Positions 46,601 through 54,836 of a DNA stretch of 64,000 bases are shown in pieces (the stretch's first letter is position 1; each line of letters begins with the position of its first letter). Source of the stretch: Metaphire vulgaris (Eukaryota > Annelida > Clitellata > Crassiclitellata > Megascolecidae); the NCBI GenBank assembly GCA_018105865.1, contig CM030851.1, positions 10,221,328-10,285,327 on the forward strand, given 5' to 3'. A program made the translations under genes and the position numbers. The notes under the pieces were generated by a model that was not told the DNA's origin, searched no databases, and saw nothing but the letters and a program-made list of their open reading frames with translations.

Positions 46601-49600
46601 ATGTATTTTTTTCTGATGCACACTGTAGCAGCCACCCACTGCTATAGAAGTCCAGGCATTGCAGTTTCACATTTGAGTGCAAATACCCCAGCTTAGTTAA
46701 GTAAATAAGTAAGTAAGTAAAATCTCGTTAACTTCTATAGCGCTTTCAAAGCACCGAAGTAGCTCTTTATTCCTATGCGCTTAATCTCAAAATAAAGTAG
46801 TTATAGCCAAATGTGGGGTCATTCATGCCGGGTCATTTAATCAAAAGGGCGAGTGGGTGGGACATTACAGCTATGGAGGAAATGATTTTTTGAAAAGAAA
46901 TAATTTTAGTTTAGAAAGAAAAACATTAGGAGAACAGTAGGTCATAGTTAATGGAAAAGCTGTGAGAAACACAATGTAAGAGCAAGTTAGAAGGTGAGTT
47001 GACAAATAAATTTGGTAGTGAACAAATAATTATGGGAGAAAATGTTTCAGGGTATGTAGAAATTTGAAAGAATTTGTGACAGCCTAGAAGGGTTAGAAAG
47101 CCATCTAGCCTAATGGTTGCTGCTTAGTTATGCACAGCAACATTACAAGCTATTTTAAATGTTCATATCAGATTGTGTGGAAGGCAATGTTGCTGAAAAT
47201 GTCACATACAACTGACAATACTTGTGTTGTTATTGTGAACCTTATAAAGTAATTGTCATGTGGCTGTCATTGTTTAAACTCTAAAGGGTACCGAAATTTG
47301 TTTATTGGAAGTAGGTGAGAAATTAACTGAAACGTAAAGTAAGCATTTAGAAAGATTCAGTTTAAAAATTTACACCATTTTTCCTAAAAAGCACAGTGAG
47401 ACTGAATTTTGCCAGAAGACATTAACTGAAAATGCCCTTTACCATAAAATCAATCATAGCTGATGTTGATGATGATGATGATGAGGAGGAGGAGGAGGAG
47501 GTGGAGGATGATGGGAGGATGTATTGTGTAGTTAAATGATGTCCTCTGAAAGTTCTCAAAAATAAAGAATGTGGTTGGGGTTGGTATAGGCTGGAGACTT
47601 ATTACGTCAGAAAGCATGGTATAAAGATAGGAACATTTATCTCTACGTGGGATAACGGTTAATGGTCAGATTCAAGAAAGTGAAAAGCACTAACAGCCCA
47701 TCTGTTTTAGGATGTCAACTGTCCTCAGACCCGGACTTGGTGACGTAATTAATTAATTGTGGTCTAATTATTAATTGTGGTCTTAACACGCCTGTCCCCA
47801 GACTTTGCGATTTCGATTGGCGTGAGAGTCGATTAGGACGCCAGACACGGGTCAAATGATAACTTAATCTGGAAACAGAGTTTCTCATTTCATAATTGAT
47901 AGTTAACCCCTTAACTGGGGATCCCGGATATATCCGTCCATTTTACATTGAGTTACAGTTAAATACACGGTTAAGGGGTTAAATGACGAAAACAACAACT
48001 TGTGACGCAGTTAGTTCTCCTCGCATAGACGTTGAACTATGCCCTTTCAGTGAACATTTTGTTGTTAATCTTCTCATGTGCTGAAAAGCACGTGACTTTT
48101 GTATCTGCGTCAGAATATTATTCGGATCATCTAGTGGACGATGTTTTGTAAATACCCCAGCATTGCATCTACCATATATCCTGTTGACATTTTCTTAACC
48201 CCTTAACTGGGCGCGACGGCTCAGAGCCGTCCAGTTTACATTGAGTTACAGATTTATTCCCCGGTTAAGGGGTTAACTGCTCGTAATTAAGATGGACGAT
48301 GAAATCAGATTGGTTTCAGCCGAACTGTTCTGCCCACACAAGAGGCACGCCTCTAATTTTAATTTTTAGCAGATCATAACATTTTTGTAAAAAAGAATCA
48401 GTTAGTTTTAAATTAATTGATTTAATTGTTTCTATTTTTGCAGAATGGTTGTTCTGTTTGAAGATGTGTGTCGAAAGATTGAACTGCATCTACGCTATTT
48501 TAAATTGAAGGTTATATTGTGAGATAATTGGGTGCTAGGACAAAATGTCTGCAGACAAAATGTTATGGGGACAAAATGTCAGCAGACAAAATGTCTCGGA
48601 CAAAATGTAGCCCTAACCCTAAACTGTGACATTTTGTATGTGACATTTTGTCCGCGGACATTTTTTCCTGCCACGGATAATTGATATATATACATACATA
48701 CATACATACATACATACATACATACATACATACACATACATACATACATACATACATGCACAGTATATAGATCAGATCTGCTGTATATTCAGGATGTAAA
48801 CAGTTGTTCCTTGCTTATTTGTGTTTTGAATGGCATTATCAAGATTTCATTATGTTATCTATCATATTATCTGTTTTATCTTTAGTACTGGATAACTTGT
48901 GATCTGTTGAACTTATAATAGTAGCAGTTTATAGGTAGGCCTACCATCTGTCTTTTATTTTGCTGTTGGTCAGTAGTGTGCAGAGGGGGTTGGTGGGGTG
49001 GTGGCCGCAGACGCCGACCAGATGGAGCGCCCAAATTGAGCGCCCAAATTGACTCCCAAATTGACTTTTTTTTGTTTGCCAAACATTTTTTTATCGATTT
49101 GGCTTCGGGCGCCCACCACTCTCTGCACACCACTGCTGTTGATATTAAATACGAAAGAAAACAGTTATGTTTGCTTTACTGAGGCCCAAGGGTTGAGTGG
49201 CGGTAATGATTTATATGTTGATAACTTATCAGTTTTTGTATTGATTCTGCCTAGAAACCTAGATTAAGTCGTTACTTTCTGTATTGTTTGTAGCAAATAA
49301 TTGAATCCAAAAAAAGAGAATTGCGTTCACTTACAGAACGGGAGACAGGGATTTTACAAAGTAAGCATGGCTCTGTTTGAAGATATGTGTTGAAAGATTG
49401 AACTGCGTCTGCGCTAAATATTTAAATTAAAAGTTTTATTGTGAGGTATTTGCGATATGTGGCAATAAATCAGGTCTGCTGTATATTCGAGATGTAAACA
49501 GTTGTCCCTTGCTGATTTGTGTTTCAAATGGCTGTTTTTAAAAGGGAACTTTTTAAATAAGTTTATTTGGTAGAATTTCAAGTTTCTGTCTGAAGATATT

Positions 49601-49754
49601 TCTATTATTATCTTATTAAATCTTATTCTCTTCTGCCTTAGATTGTTTTCCATTCATTTTTTTTGTTGACTTATTTTTATTTATTTTTATTGGACTCTGT
49701 GATGCGCCCTTGCTCCTGACATTTTGGTAATATGGCGCACAAGAAATTGTCAGT

Positions 49755-49792
<38 letters not shown>

Positions 49793-51366
49793 TAATAATA
49801 ATAATAATTTAATATTATTATTGCACTATGATAGTGCATCTGAGGCACTGAAGCTTCTTGATTATGGCTTGATAAATGATTTCAAAATGTCTGATTTATT
49901 TATGGTGCTCTGTTTGATAATCTAACACTGTTGATGTTTCATATATTATTATTGGCAGTTCCTCTGACTTATACGCTTATGTGGCTGCTTTTTCTTCAGA
50001 AGTTGGAACATGCGGTGACAACAGTATTAATACATCTGACTGCACCGATGCTTCGAGCTTGTTTGGTAGTGTCTATCTCAGCTGCAGAGATGCAAAGCTC
50101 AGTGAGGAGCTAAGTTCTAGTTCCTCTAGTGTGTTTCAATCAAGCAGTGATCTATGCGAAGTCGACGATTCACCTTTGCCTACTACATCGGTGCATTTAT
50201 GTTCCAGTAGCATCTTTAGTCCTTCCCCAAGTATTGAATCCCCACAAGTGGAAGCATTACCGGCACACCACACTACTCTTCCAGCTTTTGACGATAAATT
50301 TTGGAGTTCGAACTCTGGCTATGGAAGTCTTCCTACAAGGTCGCAAAAGCGAGCTGTCGGTAACGCCTGCAGCAGGACTGCCAGCGTCAGGTGGCATATT
50401 GGAGATCGTCCTTTTATCGGTTCCACGCTGCAAGAGGAGGGCGATGAATCAGATGATTATCTCTCACCGACGGATAGCCAGGGAAAAGGCACTAATCTGT
50501 CAGTTCCTTATTCAGCAACCTCGCCCGAAGAAGTTTTTTCCGCGATTAATTGTGTCCCGCAGAAATTGGGAGACAAGAAGAGTACATCGGTTCCAAATCT
50601 GATCAAACTGAAGGTTCAAAATTCTCCGTTCGTGACGCGTCGTCTTCTGTCCGTGCCGCCGTGCACGAAGCAGAGTTTGTCAAGAAATGCCGAAACAGAT
50701 CTTCGCGTCTCGATCGTTCACGATCCTCGCAATATGACTAAGCAACTGCGGCAGGAAATTTCTAATCATGTCACGACCGAAGATCTGCACCGCAGGTCAG
50801 ACGACCCACAACTCATCGGGCTTCGGCAGCTTTGCAGCGACTTTCGCCACGGCTACATCCAGGAAATCCTTAAACAGCACCGGAAGTCCATCGAGTTTAA
50901 GATGACGTCAGATGAAAGCGGCTTACAGACGTGGCAGAAGAAGAAGAAGAGCGGATTGCAGCTTTCAAAGCGTTTTGGTAGCCTTAGAAAGAGGCTCAAC
51001 AAAAACCCGACTACTGTAGATTTTGACGGTCTCCGTAGATATGAAACCGAAAACACGGCAAAGACCTGTAGATCGATCGGCTTTGATGTAACAGGGTTGG
51101 ACAGGCAATTGAGCCAGGAAAATTGGAGCGACGATCAAAGTCGACGTTCGCCCAGTTGCGTCTTTGACTGTTGCCGTGACACGAAGGAATCTCGCGTTGT
51201 GGATTCAGAAGTAATCGATGACGGTCGTAGAAAACTCGTGACCTCGGAGGAAAAGTTGGCGCCTAAGAAAGTCGTATCCAGTTCGGAAAATTCTACCGAA
51301 CCGCCGTCTGCCGGCTGTGACGCGGATCGGTGCAATGGCACAACTGACGAAGTTACTCGATTGTAG
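31510..51366 (+). CDS. Tamalin/CYTIP-type PDZ scaffold gene, 7 coding exons (635 aa)
   Basis: Homolog of tamalin (GRASP) and CYTIP, adaptors that recruit cytohesin Arf-GEFs to receptors and the cell cortex. Exons are 31510-31554, 36871-37035, 37791-37893, 46455-46548, 48444-48510, 49294-49360 and 50000-51366. They total 1908 nt, all phases agree and all introns are GT-AG. The single PDZ domain spans about residues 53-137. Its carboxylate loop is SFGFTLQ, followed by SYGLQRL as in tamalin QTYGLHH, then REGDVILSINGNSM like TPGDTIASVNGLNV. Exons 5-6 encode the coiled coil RKIELHLRYFKLK...ELRSLTERETGIL, aligning to the cytohesin-binding leucine zipper ([13 protein letters not shown]...EYRSLMVQEQRLV). 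The last exon gives a long Ser-rich tail ending VTRL, a class I PDZ ligand, as vertebrate tamalin ends in SQL. Exon 1 is the least certain. A start at 36880 would give 617 aa. Confidence 0.87.
31694..31863. mobile_element. hAT-like MITE, CAGTGGCGGCTCC family
   Basis: Ends CAGTGGCGGCTCCAGGATTT and TGTGGAGCCGCCACTG, with target duplication ATGATAGA/ATAATAGA. It lies in intron 1 of the tamalin-like gene, beside an (ATT)n array. Confidence 0.85.
31919..32000. repeat. (ATT)n microsatellite
   Basis: About 25 ATT/GTT units about 55 nt after the 31694 MITE, tamalin-like intron 1. Confidence 0.95.
32200..32570 (-). mobile_element. LINE 3' fragment of the same L2/CR1-like family
   Basis: Shares the order of motifs with 41880-42250: CAGCCGATGGTTGCTTCAG, then GGTCCAGCGACAGA, then GTTGAGTG and GGCTGATT. 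The tail is a GTGCTATTATTGTAATGC junction. No long frame remains. Confidence 0.6.
33370..33520. repeat. Mosaic (TTC)n-(TTA)n-(TCA)n-(TTA)n
   Basis: TTC to 33399, TTA to 33455, TCA to 33473, then a TTA block again after AAGTTTC. Confidence 0.95.
33574..34078. repeat. Three diverged tandem units of about 168 bp
   Basis: Each unit has ATCACGCACTTCCAGTCTAA, AAAACTAGAGCTGATAGAAA, TTTGGAATCAGCACC and GCAACACAATTTTT before a TTGCCCT end. Units begin near 33574, 33741 and 33906. A fourth, weaker unit may start near 34130. Tamalin-like intron 1. Confidence 0.8.
34252..34368. repeat. Mosaic (GTT)-(ATT)n-(AGT)n
   Basis: ATT block to 34296, then AGT with occasional AAT units to 34367. Confidence 0.95.
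35368..35415. repeat. Perfect 22-bp hairpin with a 4-nt loop
   Basis: ACATCCAAGATATGATTTCC plus TG, loop ATTG, then the exact reverse complement. No flanking TIR or target duplication was recognised. It is too short for a standard pre-miRNA. Tamalin-like intron 1. Confidence 0.8.
35933..36782. mobile_element. TTAA hairpin MITE interrupted by a 764-bp segment
   Basis: The left part, 35933-36004 (TTAACCCCTTAACTGGGC to GGCACCCAGTTA), is the 25395 type. The right end reappears at 36769-36782 as CAGTTAAGGGTTAA. The segment 36005-36768 lies between, with CAGTTA present at both junctions. Tamalin-like intron 1. Confidence 0.75.
36005..36768. repeat. CpG-rich upstream copy of an ~800-bp direct repeat
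   Basis: Aligns co-linearly with 36783-37580: CCTGCAGGTGAA (36203/37030), TTTATGATCTGTGAA (36300/37131), TTTTATTATTTTTCATCAGAG, CCGGTGTTGTTTCAA (36566/37420), GAGTATTTCAAAGAAA and GTCTAATTATGTTTTA. The upstream copy has many CpGs, and the downstream one, which holds exon 2, has few. Open frames here show no recognised domain. Confidence 0.75.
36783..37580. repeat. CpG-poor downstream copy of the direct repeat, contains exon 2
   Basis: Partner of 36005-36768, with spacing rising from about 775 to 858 bp because of small indels. Similarity is clear from the last ~30 nt of exon 2 through intron 2. It is weak over the rest of the exon. Confidence 0.7.
36871..37035 (+). CDS. Tamalin-like exon 2 (PDZ start)
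   Basis: Encodes residues 16-70, ending RTIVVKREENGSFGFTLQ, the first PDZ strands and carboxylate-binding loop. The acceptor TTTAGCAG|AGAAGT leaves the frame open to exon 1. The donor is CAG|GTGAAG. An ATG at 36880 is an alternative start. The exon's 3' end and intron are part of a diverged direct repeat with 36191-36715. Confidence 0.85.
37600..37679. mobile_element. TTAA-type hairpin MITE, diverged
   Basis: TTAACCCTTTTGCCTTGGC to TTACCCGGTGAAAGGGTGAA. The right TTAA has mutated. Tamalin-like intron 2. Confidence 0.55.
37791..37893 (+). CDS. Tamalin-like exon 3 (PDZ core)
   Basis: Encodes SYGLQRLRSNETDLLSYVDY through GGPAHQAGMRE. This matches the tamalin PDZ core, where a YVDYVEIGGPAHQAG-type segment replaces FVCRVHESSPAQLAG. 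The acceptor is TTGTGCAG|AGTTAC and the donor AAG|GTCAGT. It ends after one base of a Gly codon. Confidence 0.93.
38367..38628. mobile_element. Tc1/mariner-like MITE carrying a nested TTAA element
   Basis: TACAATAAAACCCTGTTGAC to TTTAATGGGGTTTTGCTCTA. Removing the nested element at 38502-38580 leaves about 180 bp of an ordinary inverted-repeat MITE. Tamalin-like intron 3. Confidence 0.75.
38502..38580. mobile_element. TTAA hairpin MITE nested in a mariner-like MITE
   Basis: TTAACCCTTTACCGG to CACGGTAAAGGGGTTAA. Both arms carry the matching change ACCG/CGGT, so pairing is kept. It sits inside the 38369-38626 element. Confidence 0.8.
39091..39117. repeat. (GT)n microsatellite
   Basis: Thirteen GT units in tamalin-like intron 3. 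Confidence 0.9.
39350..39420. repeat. Degenerate AAT-linked motif
   Basis: AACAATAATGACACGGTTTAGAG and TCTGCCCTGTGTAAGAACC match the 3678-3735 copy at several positions. It lies in tamalin-like intron 3. Confidence 0.35.
39858..39962. repeat. Mosaic (GAT)n-(AAT)n-(ACT/ATT)
   Basis: 21 GAT units, then AAT and ACTATT units in the same register. Confidence 0.95.
40541..40690. repeat. Mosaic (AGT)n-(ATT)n-(AGT)n
   Basis: AGT/AGC units, seven ATT units near 40598-40617, then AGT to 40689. Confidence 0.95.
41844..42900 (-). mobile_element. 5'-truncated L2/CR1-like LINE with 3' UTR and (AGT)n tail
   Basis: Minus-strand frames give HLYADDTQIFLSF and KLLLNPGKTQFLLIG (42668-42850), then ARNLGVIFDNHLSF, SSRLDYCNSLYTG and RIQNSLARAI (42310-42657). 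A frameshift lies near 42660. The downstream RT end (RLKTHL-like) and 3' UTR run to a short AGT microsatellite at 41844-41868, which forms the element's tail. Inserted in intron 3 of the tamalin-like gene, antisense. Confidence 0.85.
43410..43960 (-). mobile_element. Probable LINE C-terminal fragment, degraded
   Basis: Minus-strand frames such as GRYLDIKEERHKQVTS and GKQPERKVTQKMARYYMTKW resemble decayed LINE C-termini. The CTCTTCTTTAATGTCCAGGT segment parallels CTCTTCTTTATGGTCCAGGT near 57550. No intact domain remains. Confidence 0.4.
44446..44813. mobile_element. hAT-like element, CAGTGGTTCTTAACC termini
   Basis: Ends CAGTGGTTCTTAACCGGGG and GGTTAAGAACCGCTG, a terminal sequence known from hAT elements of many animals. 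A perfect 8-bp target duplication TTCTAGAT flanks it. Length 368 bp, non-coding, in tamalin-like intron 3. Confidence 0.9.
46039..46236. mobile_element. hAT-like MITE, CAGGGGCGGCGC termini
   Basis: Ends CAGGGGCGGCGCTGGG and CCCTAGCGCCGCCCCTG. Flanks ATTCTGGT and ATTCTAAT agree at 6 of 8. Lies 219 bp upstream of tamalin-like exon 4. Confidence 0.8.
46455..46548 (+). CDS. Tamalin-like exon 4 (PDZ end)
   Basis: Completes the split Gly and encodes DVILSINGNSMQNVDHEKLV to EGSM, the helix and last strand of the PDZ domain. The acceptor is CTTGTAG|GTGATG and the donor ATGAG|GTTGTG. It ends in phase 2 (AG of an Arg codon). It is preceded by an 8.6-kb intron. Confidence 0.93.
47464..47515. repeat. 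(GAT)n-(GAG)n tract
   Basis: GATGATGATGATGATGAG, then GAGGAGGAGGTGGAGGAT. A single-base unit switch as in other arrays. Confidence 0.85.
47903..47982. mobile_element. TTAA-flanked hairpin MITE
   Basis: TTAACCCCTTAACTGGGG to CACGGTTAAGGGGTTAA, with inner CGGATATATCCG and the CCATTTTACATTGAGTTACA interior. Tamalin-like intron 4. Confidence 0.85.
48195..48276. mobile_element. TTAA-flanked hairpin MITE, GACGGCTC/GAGCCGTC type
   Basis: TTAACCCCTTAACTGGGC to CCCCGGTTAAGGGGTTAA. The inner hairpin GACGGCTCAGAGCCGTC has a sequence unlike other copies but is still self-complementary. Lies 168 nt before tamalin-like exon 5. Confidence 0.85.
48444..48510 (+). CDS. Tamalin-like exon 5 (coiled coil, first half)
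   Basis: A 67-nt exon. Its first base finishes the Arg codon, then it encodes MVVLFEDVCRKIELHLRYFK and LK. This aligns with [20 protein letters not shown] of tamalin. The acceptor is TTTTGCAG|AATGGT and the donor AAG|GTTATA. Phase 0 at its end. A decayed copy lies at 49371-49440. Confidence 0.9.
48540..48665. repeat. GACAAAATGTC palindrome array with CCCTAA units
   Basis: Five direct GACAAAATGT copies, then CCCTAACCCTAAAC, then three inverted ACATTTTGT copies. The arms can fold into a large hairpin. Probably a MITE that inserted into the intron copy after exon 5, next to (CATA)n. Confidence 0.65.
48690..48758. repeat. (CATA)n microsatellite
   Basis: About 17 CATA units beside the GACAAAATGTC array, inside the first copy of the duplicated exon 5 block. 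Confidence 0.95.
48971..49135. mobile_element. hAT-like MITE between the duplicated exon 5 blocks
   Basis: Ends CAGTAGTGTGCAGAGGGGG and CTCTCTGCACACCACTG, with target duplication CTGTTGGT/CTGTTGAT. Contains a GCGCCCAAATTGA doublet. Lies between tamalin-like exons 5 and 6. Confidence 0.78.
49294..49360 (+). CDS. Tamalin-like exon 6 (coiled coil, second half)
   Basis: A 67-nt exon encoding QIIESKKRELRSLTERETG and ILQ, aligning with the EYRSLMVQEQRLVHG segment that closes the cytohesin-binding coiled coil. The acceptor is GTTTGTAG|CAAATA and the donor AAA|GTAAGC. It ends after one base of a Lys codon. Confidence 0.9.
49371..49440 (+). pseudogene. Decayed duplicate of tamalin-like exon 5
   Basis: Lies 11 nt after the exon 6 donor. 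CTGTTTGAAGATATGTGTTG and the following AAAGATTGAACTGCGTCTGC track exon 5 closely. The copy has a CGA-to-TGA stop, a 3-4 nt insertion before TTTAAATT, and AAAAGTTTTA where exon 5 has its AAG|GTTATA donor. Flanking intron sequence is duplicated as well (48768-48835 with 49466-49535), so this is a tandem genomic duplication and not a retrocopy. Confidence 0.85.
49757..49810. repeat. (AAT)n microsatellite
   Basis: About 17 AAT units with one TTA interruption, tamalin-like intron 6. Confidence 0.95.
50000..51366 (+). CDS. Tamalin-like exon 7 (long C-terminal tail, stop)
   Basis: The 1367-nt terminal exon joins at TTCTTCAG|AAGTTG, completing the split Lys codon. It encodes 455 residues: a Ser-rich acidic stretch, then a CSRTASVRW motif resembling SRSASVR of tamalin, and a basic SKRFGSLRKRLNKNP patch. 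It ends DEVTRL plus TAG. The tail is about twice the length of the vertebrate one. CpG and third-position use are clearly coding. A candidate AATAAA lies at 51963. Confidence 0.92.
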
Positions 51367-51683
51367 AGGGTTTTATATTTTCACTTAGGGGTCGTCCATA
51401 AATGTCTGTGACCGAGCTTCTGAAACTAAGCATATCAGTTTCATGTTATGCCTCTTCACCTAATGTGCAATTTAAATGGAACGACTGACAAATGCTTTTC
51501 AAGTGACAAAGGGTATTAATTCACAGGAAGCATTATTTAGCATAAACAATAGTTGTATTTTTTCACTGGATATTAATTTATGCTCTTGATGGAAACATTG
51601 AATTTTTGCAGAAGTTTTATGGTTTATTTTATTATATTGTTAGAGCAATATGTCAGTTGTGTTTTATTTGGGTATTTCTTTAC

Positions 51684-51836
51684 CAGTGGCGGCTCCACCT
51701 GGGGCCAGGGGCCCGTGCCCCCTATTGTGCCCCCATTGGCCCCCTTCAGTTATATTTGCTACATACATTAAACAACAAATGGTTGCCCCCATGATTAGAA
51801 GTTGCCACCCCAACGGCCCCTCCACTTGCCAAATCT
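51684..51836. mobile_element. hAT-like MITE, CAGTGGCGGCTCC family, right end damaged
   Basis: Left end CAGTGGCGGCTCCACCTGG. The interior runs through AAACAACAAATGGTTGCCCC to ACTTGCCAAATC. The right terminal repeat is lost, yet TTCTTTAC occurs on both sides as a target duplication. Confidence 0.7.
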
Positions 51837-52372
51837 TTCTTTACTGCAATAGACTGATTGCTATTTTTGTCAACTGTTGCTTGCAATTTGATTTATGTAC
51901 ACAATGGTGGAGACTTGGCCCAACATTTAAGGGGTGATTATCCAGTTGTCACACACATTAGTAATAAATATTGGGTAATTTTGGCAGATATCATCACTTT
52001 CAGCAAATTTGTGGGGGACCGTGCACTTTGTCCCCTCAAGGTTTTCACTCTTGTGTGTGTACACTGTACAGTTTATTCATGAGAACTTGATAGGAATATA
52101 TTTGCATTTATTTTAATTGTCAGATTTTAAAAATATTTTCCTCATTTAAGATCAAAATGTAACTACTTGGCATCTCAGTGATATTTATTTTATTCCATTG
52201 GTTTGTGCATTTTGTTGTGCCCAAATGGTGACTGCCTATGCTATTGTAGCACACCATTATATTATTACAAGTGTATTTCTTATTTCAGAGTTGAGGCATA
52301 GGAAGATGATATCTATCTGAGAACAAATTAGCATATACATGCATATTAGATGCTGGGAAATGCAAATGAATA

Positions 52373-52561
52373 TACAGTAGAACTTCATTATAACGTACTT
52401 AGCAGGTCTAAAATTTAGCACATTACATGTATATCCGAAGTACGTTATATCCAATGCCAACCAATGCGGTAGCGCATCACACGGGACCGTACATTGTAGT
52501 ACATTATAACCAAGTATACAATACAGTATAACTGAGTCCGTTATACCAAAGTTCTACTGTA
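52373..52561. mobile_element. Tc1/mariner-like MITE
   Basis: TACAGTAGAACTTCATTATA to TATACCAAAGTTCTACTGTA, TA-flanked, 185 bp, with subterminal ACGTTAT-type repeats inside. Confidence 0.82.
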
Positions 52562-53254
52562 AAGTGGCCATTTTTAGTAGTACAGAATTTGAAATGATGT
52601 TTATAGTGTGTTGCAACTTGTGATGTCACTAATTTTATGTTTTCATCTCTCATCGGGAGTCTGTCTGAGCAAAGACCTCGTTTGTATGTTTCTACTCCTG
52701 TGATAATTTTCATGATAATATTGATTATTTTGTCTTGGTGCTTGATTTGAACTGGCTTAATTGAAGTCGATCTGCAGTATAATTTTCGCTTTATTTTGTA
52801 TCGATTGAAGCTTTTTATATTGATACATTATGCAGGTCTTGCGCTACATTATTCTGTTATAATATTTTCAGCATTTGGTGTAACTTTCTGCTGTCTTTCT
52901 GTAAATGGCTTTCGCTCGTTGCTACTGATGTAATATGCTGCTCAACTATCCAATTCTGTGCATTTATAGTTACTCATAAAATTCCACCTAATGCTTTTAA
53001 CCGAACTGTTTTGCTGTAGTAAATTCATTGTATGATTTACTGAAGATAATCTGGTGAATATTCGAGAACATTTTTTAAAAAGTTTCTGCATCTGTTTTTA
53101 TATTTATTGTTCACTTCATATATTGTAAATGTCATTTTTACATGTGCTTATAAGAACTGTTATTGGAAGAGACTGATTTTAGTGCATACCAAGGATGTTT
53201 ATGCCTGATACTGAAAATGGACGATGAAGCAGTGGACATTTTGGCGCTAGGGCA

Positions 53255-53315
53255 TTGATAATAACAACAATGTGATTTTAATTAAGCCTGTGAGAAAACC
53301 ACTGTCTATGTTACT
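53255..53315. repeat. Short copy of the AAT-linked hairpin motif
   Basis: AATAACAACAATGTGATTTT, then AAGCCTGTGAGAAAACCACTG matches the 7411-7462 motif, with part of the left arm lost. Confidence 0.4.
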
Positions 53316-53657
53316 AACAATTGACTGAATATGAAAGTATCTTTTTAAAAGTATTTTTAAAAAGTACCAGTAACATTGCAAGCTTTGACAATGACAAGAG
53401 ATCTGTTTGGGCCAGATGTTAGTTCTTATTACTTTTAAAATATTTTTTATAAAATTGTAACTATTTGTGACTTTATTTAGAGTTTAAGGTCAATGAACTT
53501 GTTGATCTGTCAATGCCAAGTTCTGTAAGAAGCATATTTTACTTTATGTGTGTGTGTGTGTGATTTGTCATACTCTTTGTAAAGGTAAAGGTAGTTTTGT
53601 GCTTGAACAAGCATAGGGTCCGGCACTGATCTCCATGTACTTGCAGTGATGCAGGTC

Positions 53658-53834
53658 CAGGGATATTTTTACACCCCTCTCCCAATTCCCCCCCCCCCCA
53701 TTTGAGGTCGACACCCCCAAAATTTGGTAATGTGACAATGGTATGCATACAAAATGCATACTAATTAGCTCCGGACGCCCCCCCCCAATTTGAGGTCGAC
53801 ACCCCCCAAATTCACAATCCTAGAAATATTCCTG
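53658..53834. mobile_element. hAT-like MITE, GGGATATTT family, opposite orientation
   Basis: CAGGGATATTTTTACACCCC to AATCCTAGAAATATTCCTG, the reverse of the 1761 copy, with a perfect 8-bp target duplication TGCAGGTC on both sides. Confidence 0.85.
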
Positions 53835-54665
53835 TGCAGGTCACTTATGCCATTAATCTAGAGTACCGGTAGTTTGCCATTGCTTTCTCTAGACCCACGT
53901 TTTACCTTCACATGATAATGCTACTGTCCTTTTATCCACGTCTAAGCGATGGACGGCTTGGTTGGCCACCAGAAACGAATTGATACCAGGATGATTGCCC
54001 ATCCACGTACGAGCTGCACTTGATGTTGTTTAACTTGGGTGTTATAATGGGAACCGGTTGCACAACACCAAGTAGGCCAATATTTACCATTGCAGTTATT
54101 TGCTGTGTTTCGTGGTCTACACACGTTCCATTTGTCAGACTAAACAGTAATTTGAACTCGGTTGATTTCAAAAATCCTGTTTTCAGATTAGTATTTTGTG
54201 AATTTTTATGATCTGCTACTGTCTTCTTGCTTTATTGGTTAACAAAAAAGCCAAACCTATATAACAATGTATTAAATGTGCACCGATATTGATATTGTTT
54301 TCTGATATCTGCCATTGAAAATTTTTATCTTGGATTTCATTAGGCTTTTTAAAGTGCCTTAAAAATATTTTTCTTATGTCTCTCCTGTTAAAATTTCCAA
54401 TTCATTGTAATATGTAACATGGATACTTTATTAATTTGTATTTGGTAGAATAGACTGAATGGCAGTAGATTTTTGCCGTATCAGATTAATTATGTAACTA
54501 ATGTCAATGATGCAGAACATAATGATGATAAAGGCCAACTTTTCCTACTCAGGTTTTAATGTCAGCGAATATTTTATTCATTTAGCAAATATTTTATTCA
54601 TTTTGTGTAAGAGCACAGATAATTTGTAATGATGTTTGTAAGTTTGTGAAGTTACCTGTTCTGTT

Positions 54666-54836
54666 CAGTGGCGTAGCCAGGATTTCCGGAAGGGGGTTTT
54701 GAAAAAAATGGTCATTGATAACCGCCAAGGGGGGTTTCACCCCAAAAATCGCCTCAAAAAATAAAAATTGCATGGGAATACATAAAATTTTTTTTGCCAT
54801 CCAAGGGGGTTTTAACCCCCCGTGGCTATGCCACTG
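54666..54836. mobile_element. hAT-like MITE, CAGTGGCGTAGC family
   Basis: Ends CAGTGGCGTAGCCAGGATT and CCGTGGCTATGCCACTG, with a perfect 8-bp target duplication GTTCTGTT on both sides. The interior contains a second inverted repeat of AAGGGGGTTTT type. Confidence 0.88.

Noticed and set aside
49931..49999. TTGGCAG acceptor at 49958 for the last tamalin-like exon
   Set aside because: Phase does not match exon 6. The TTCTTCAG acceptor at 49999 does.
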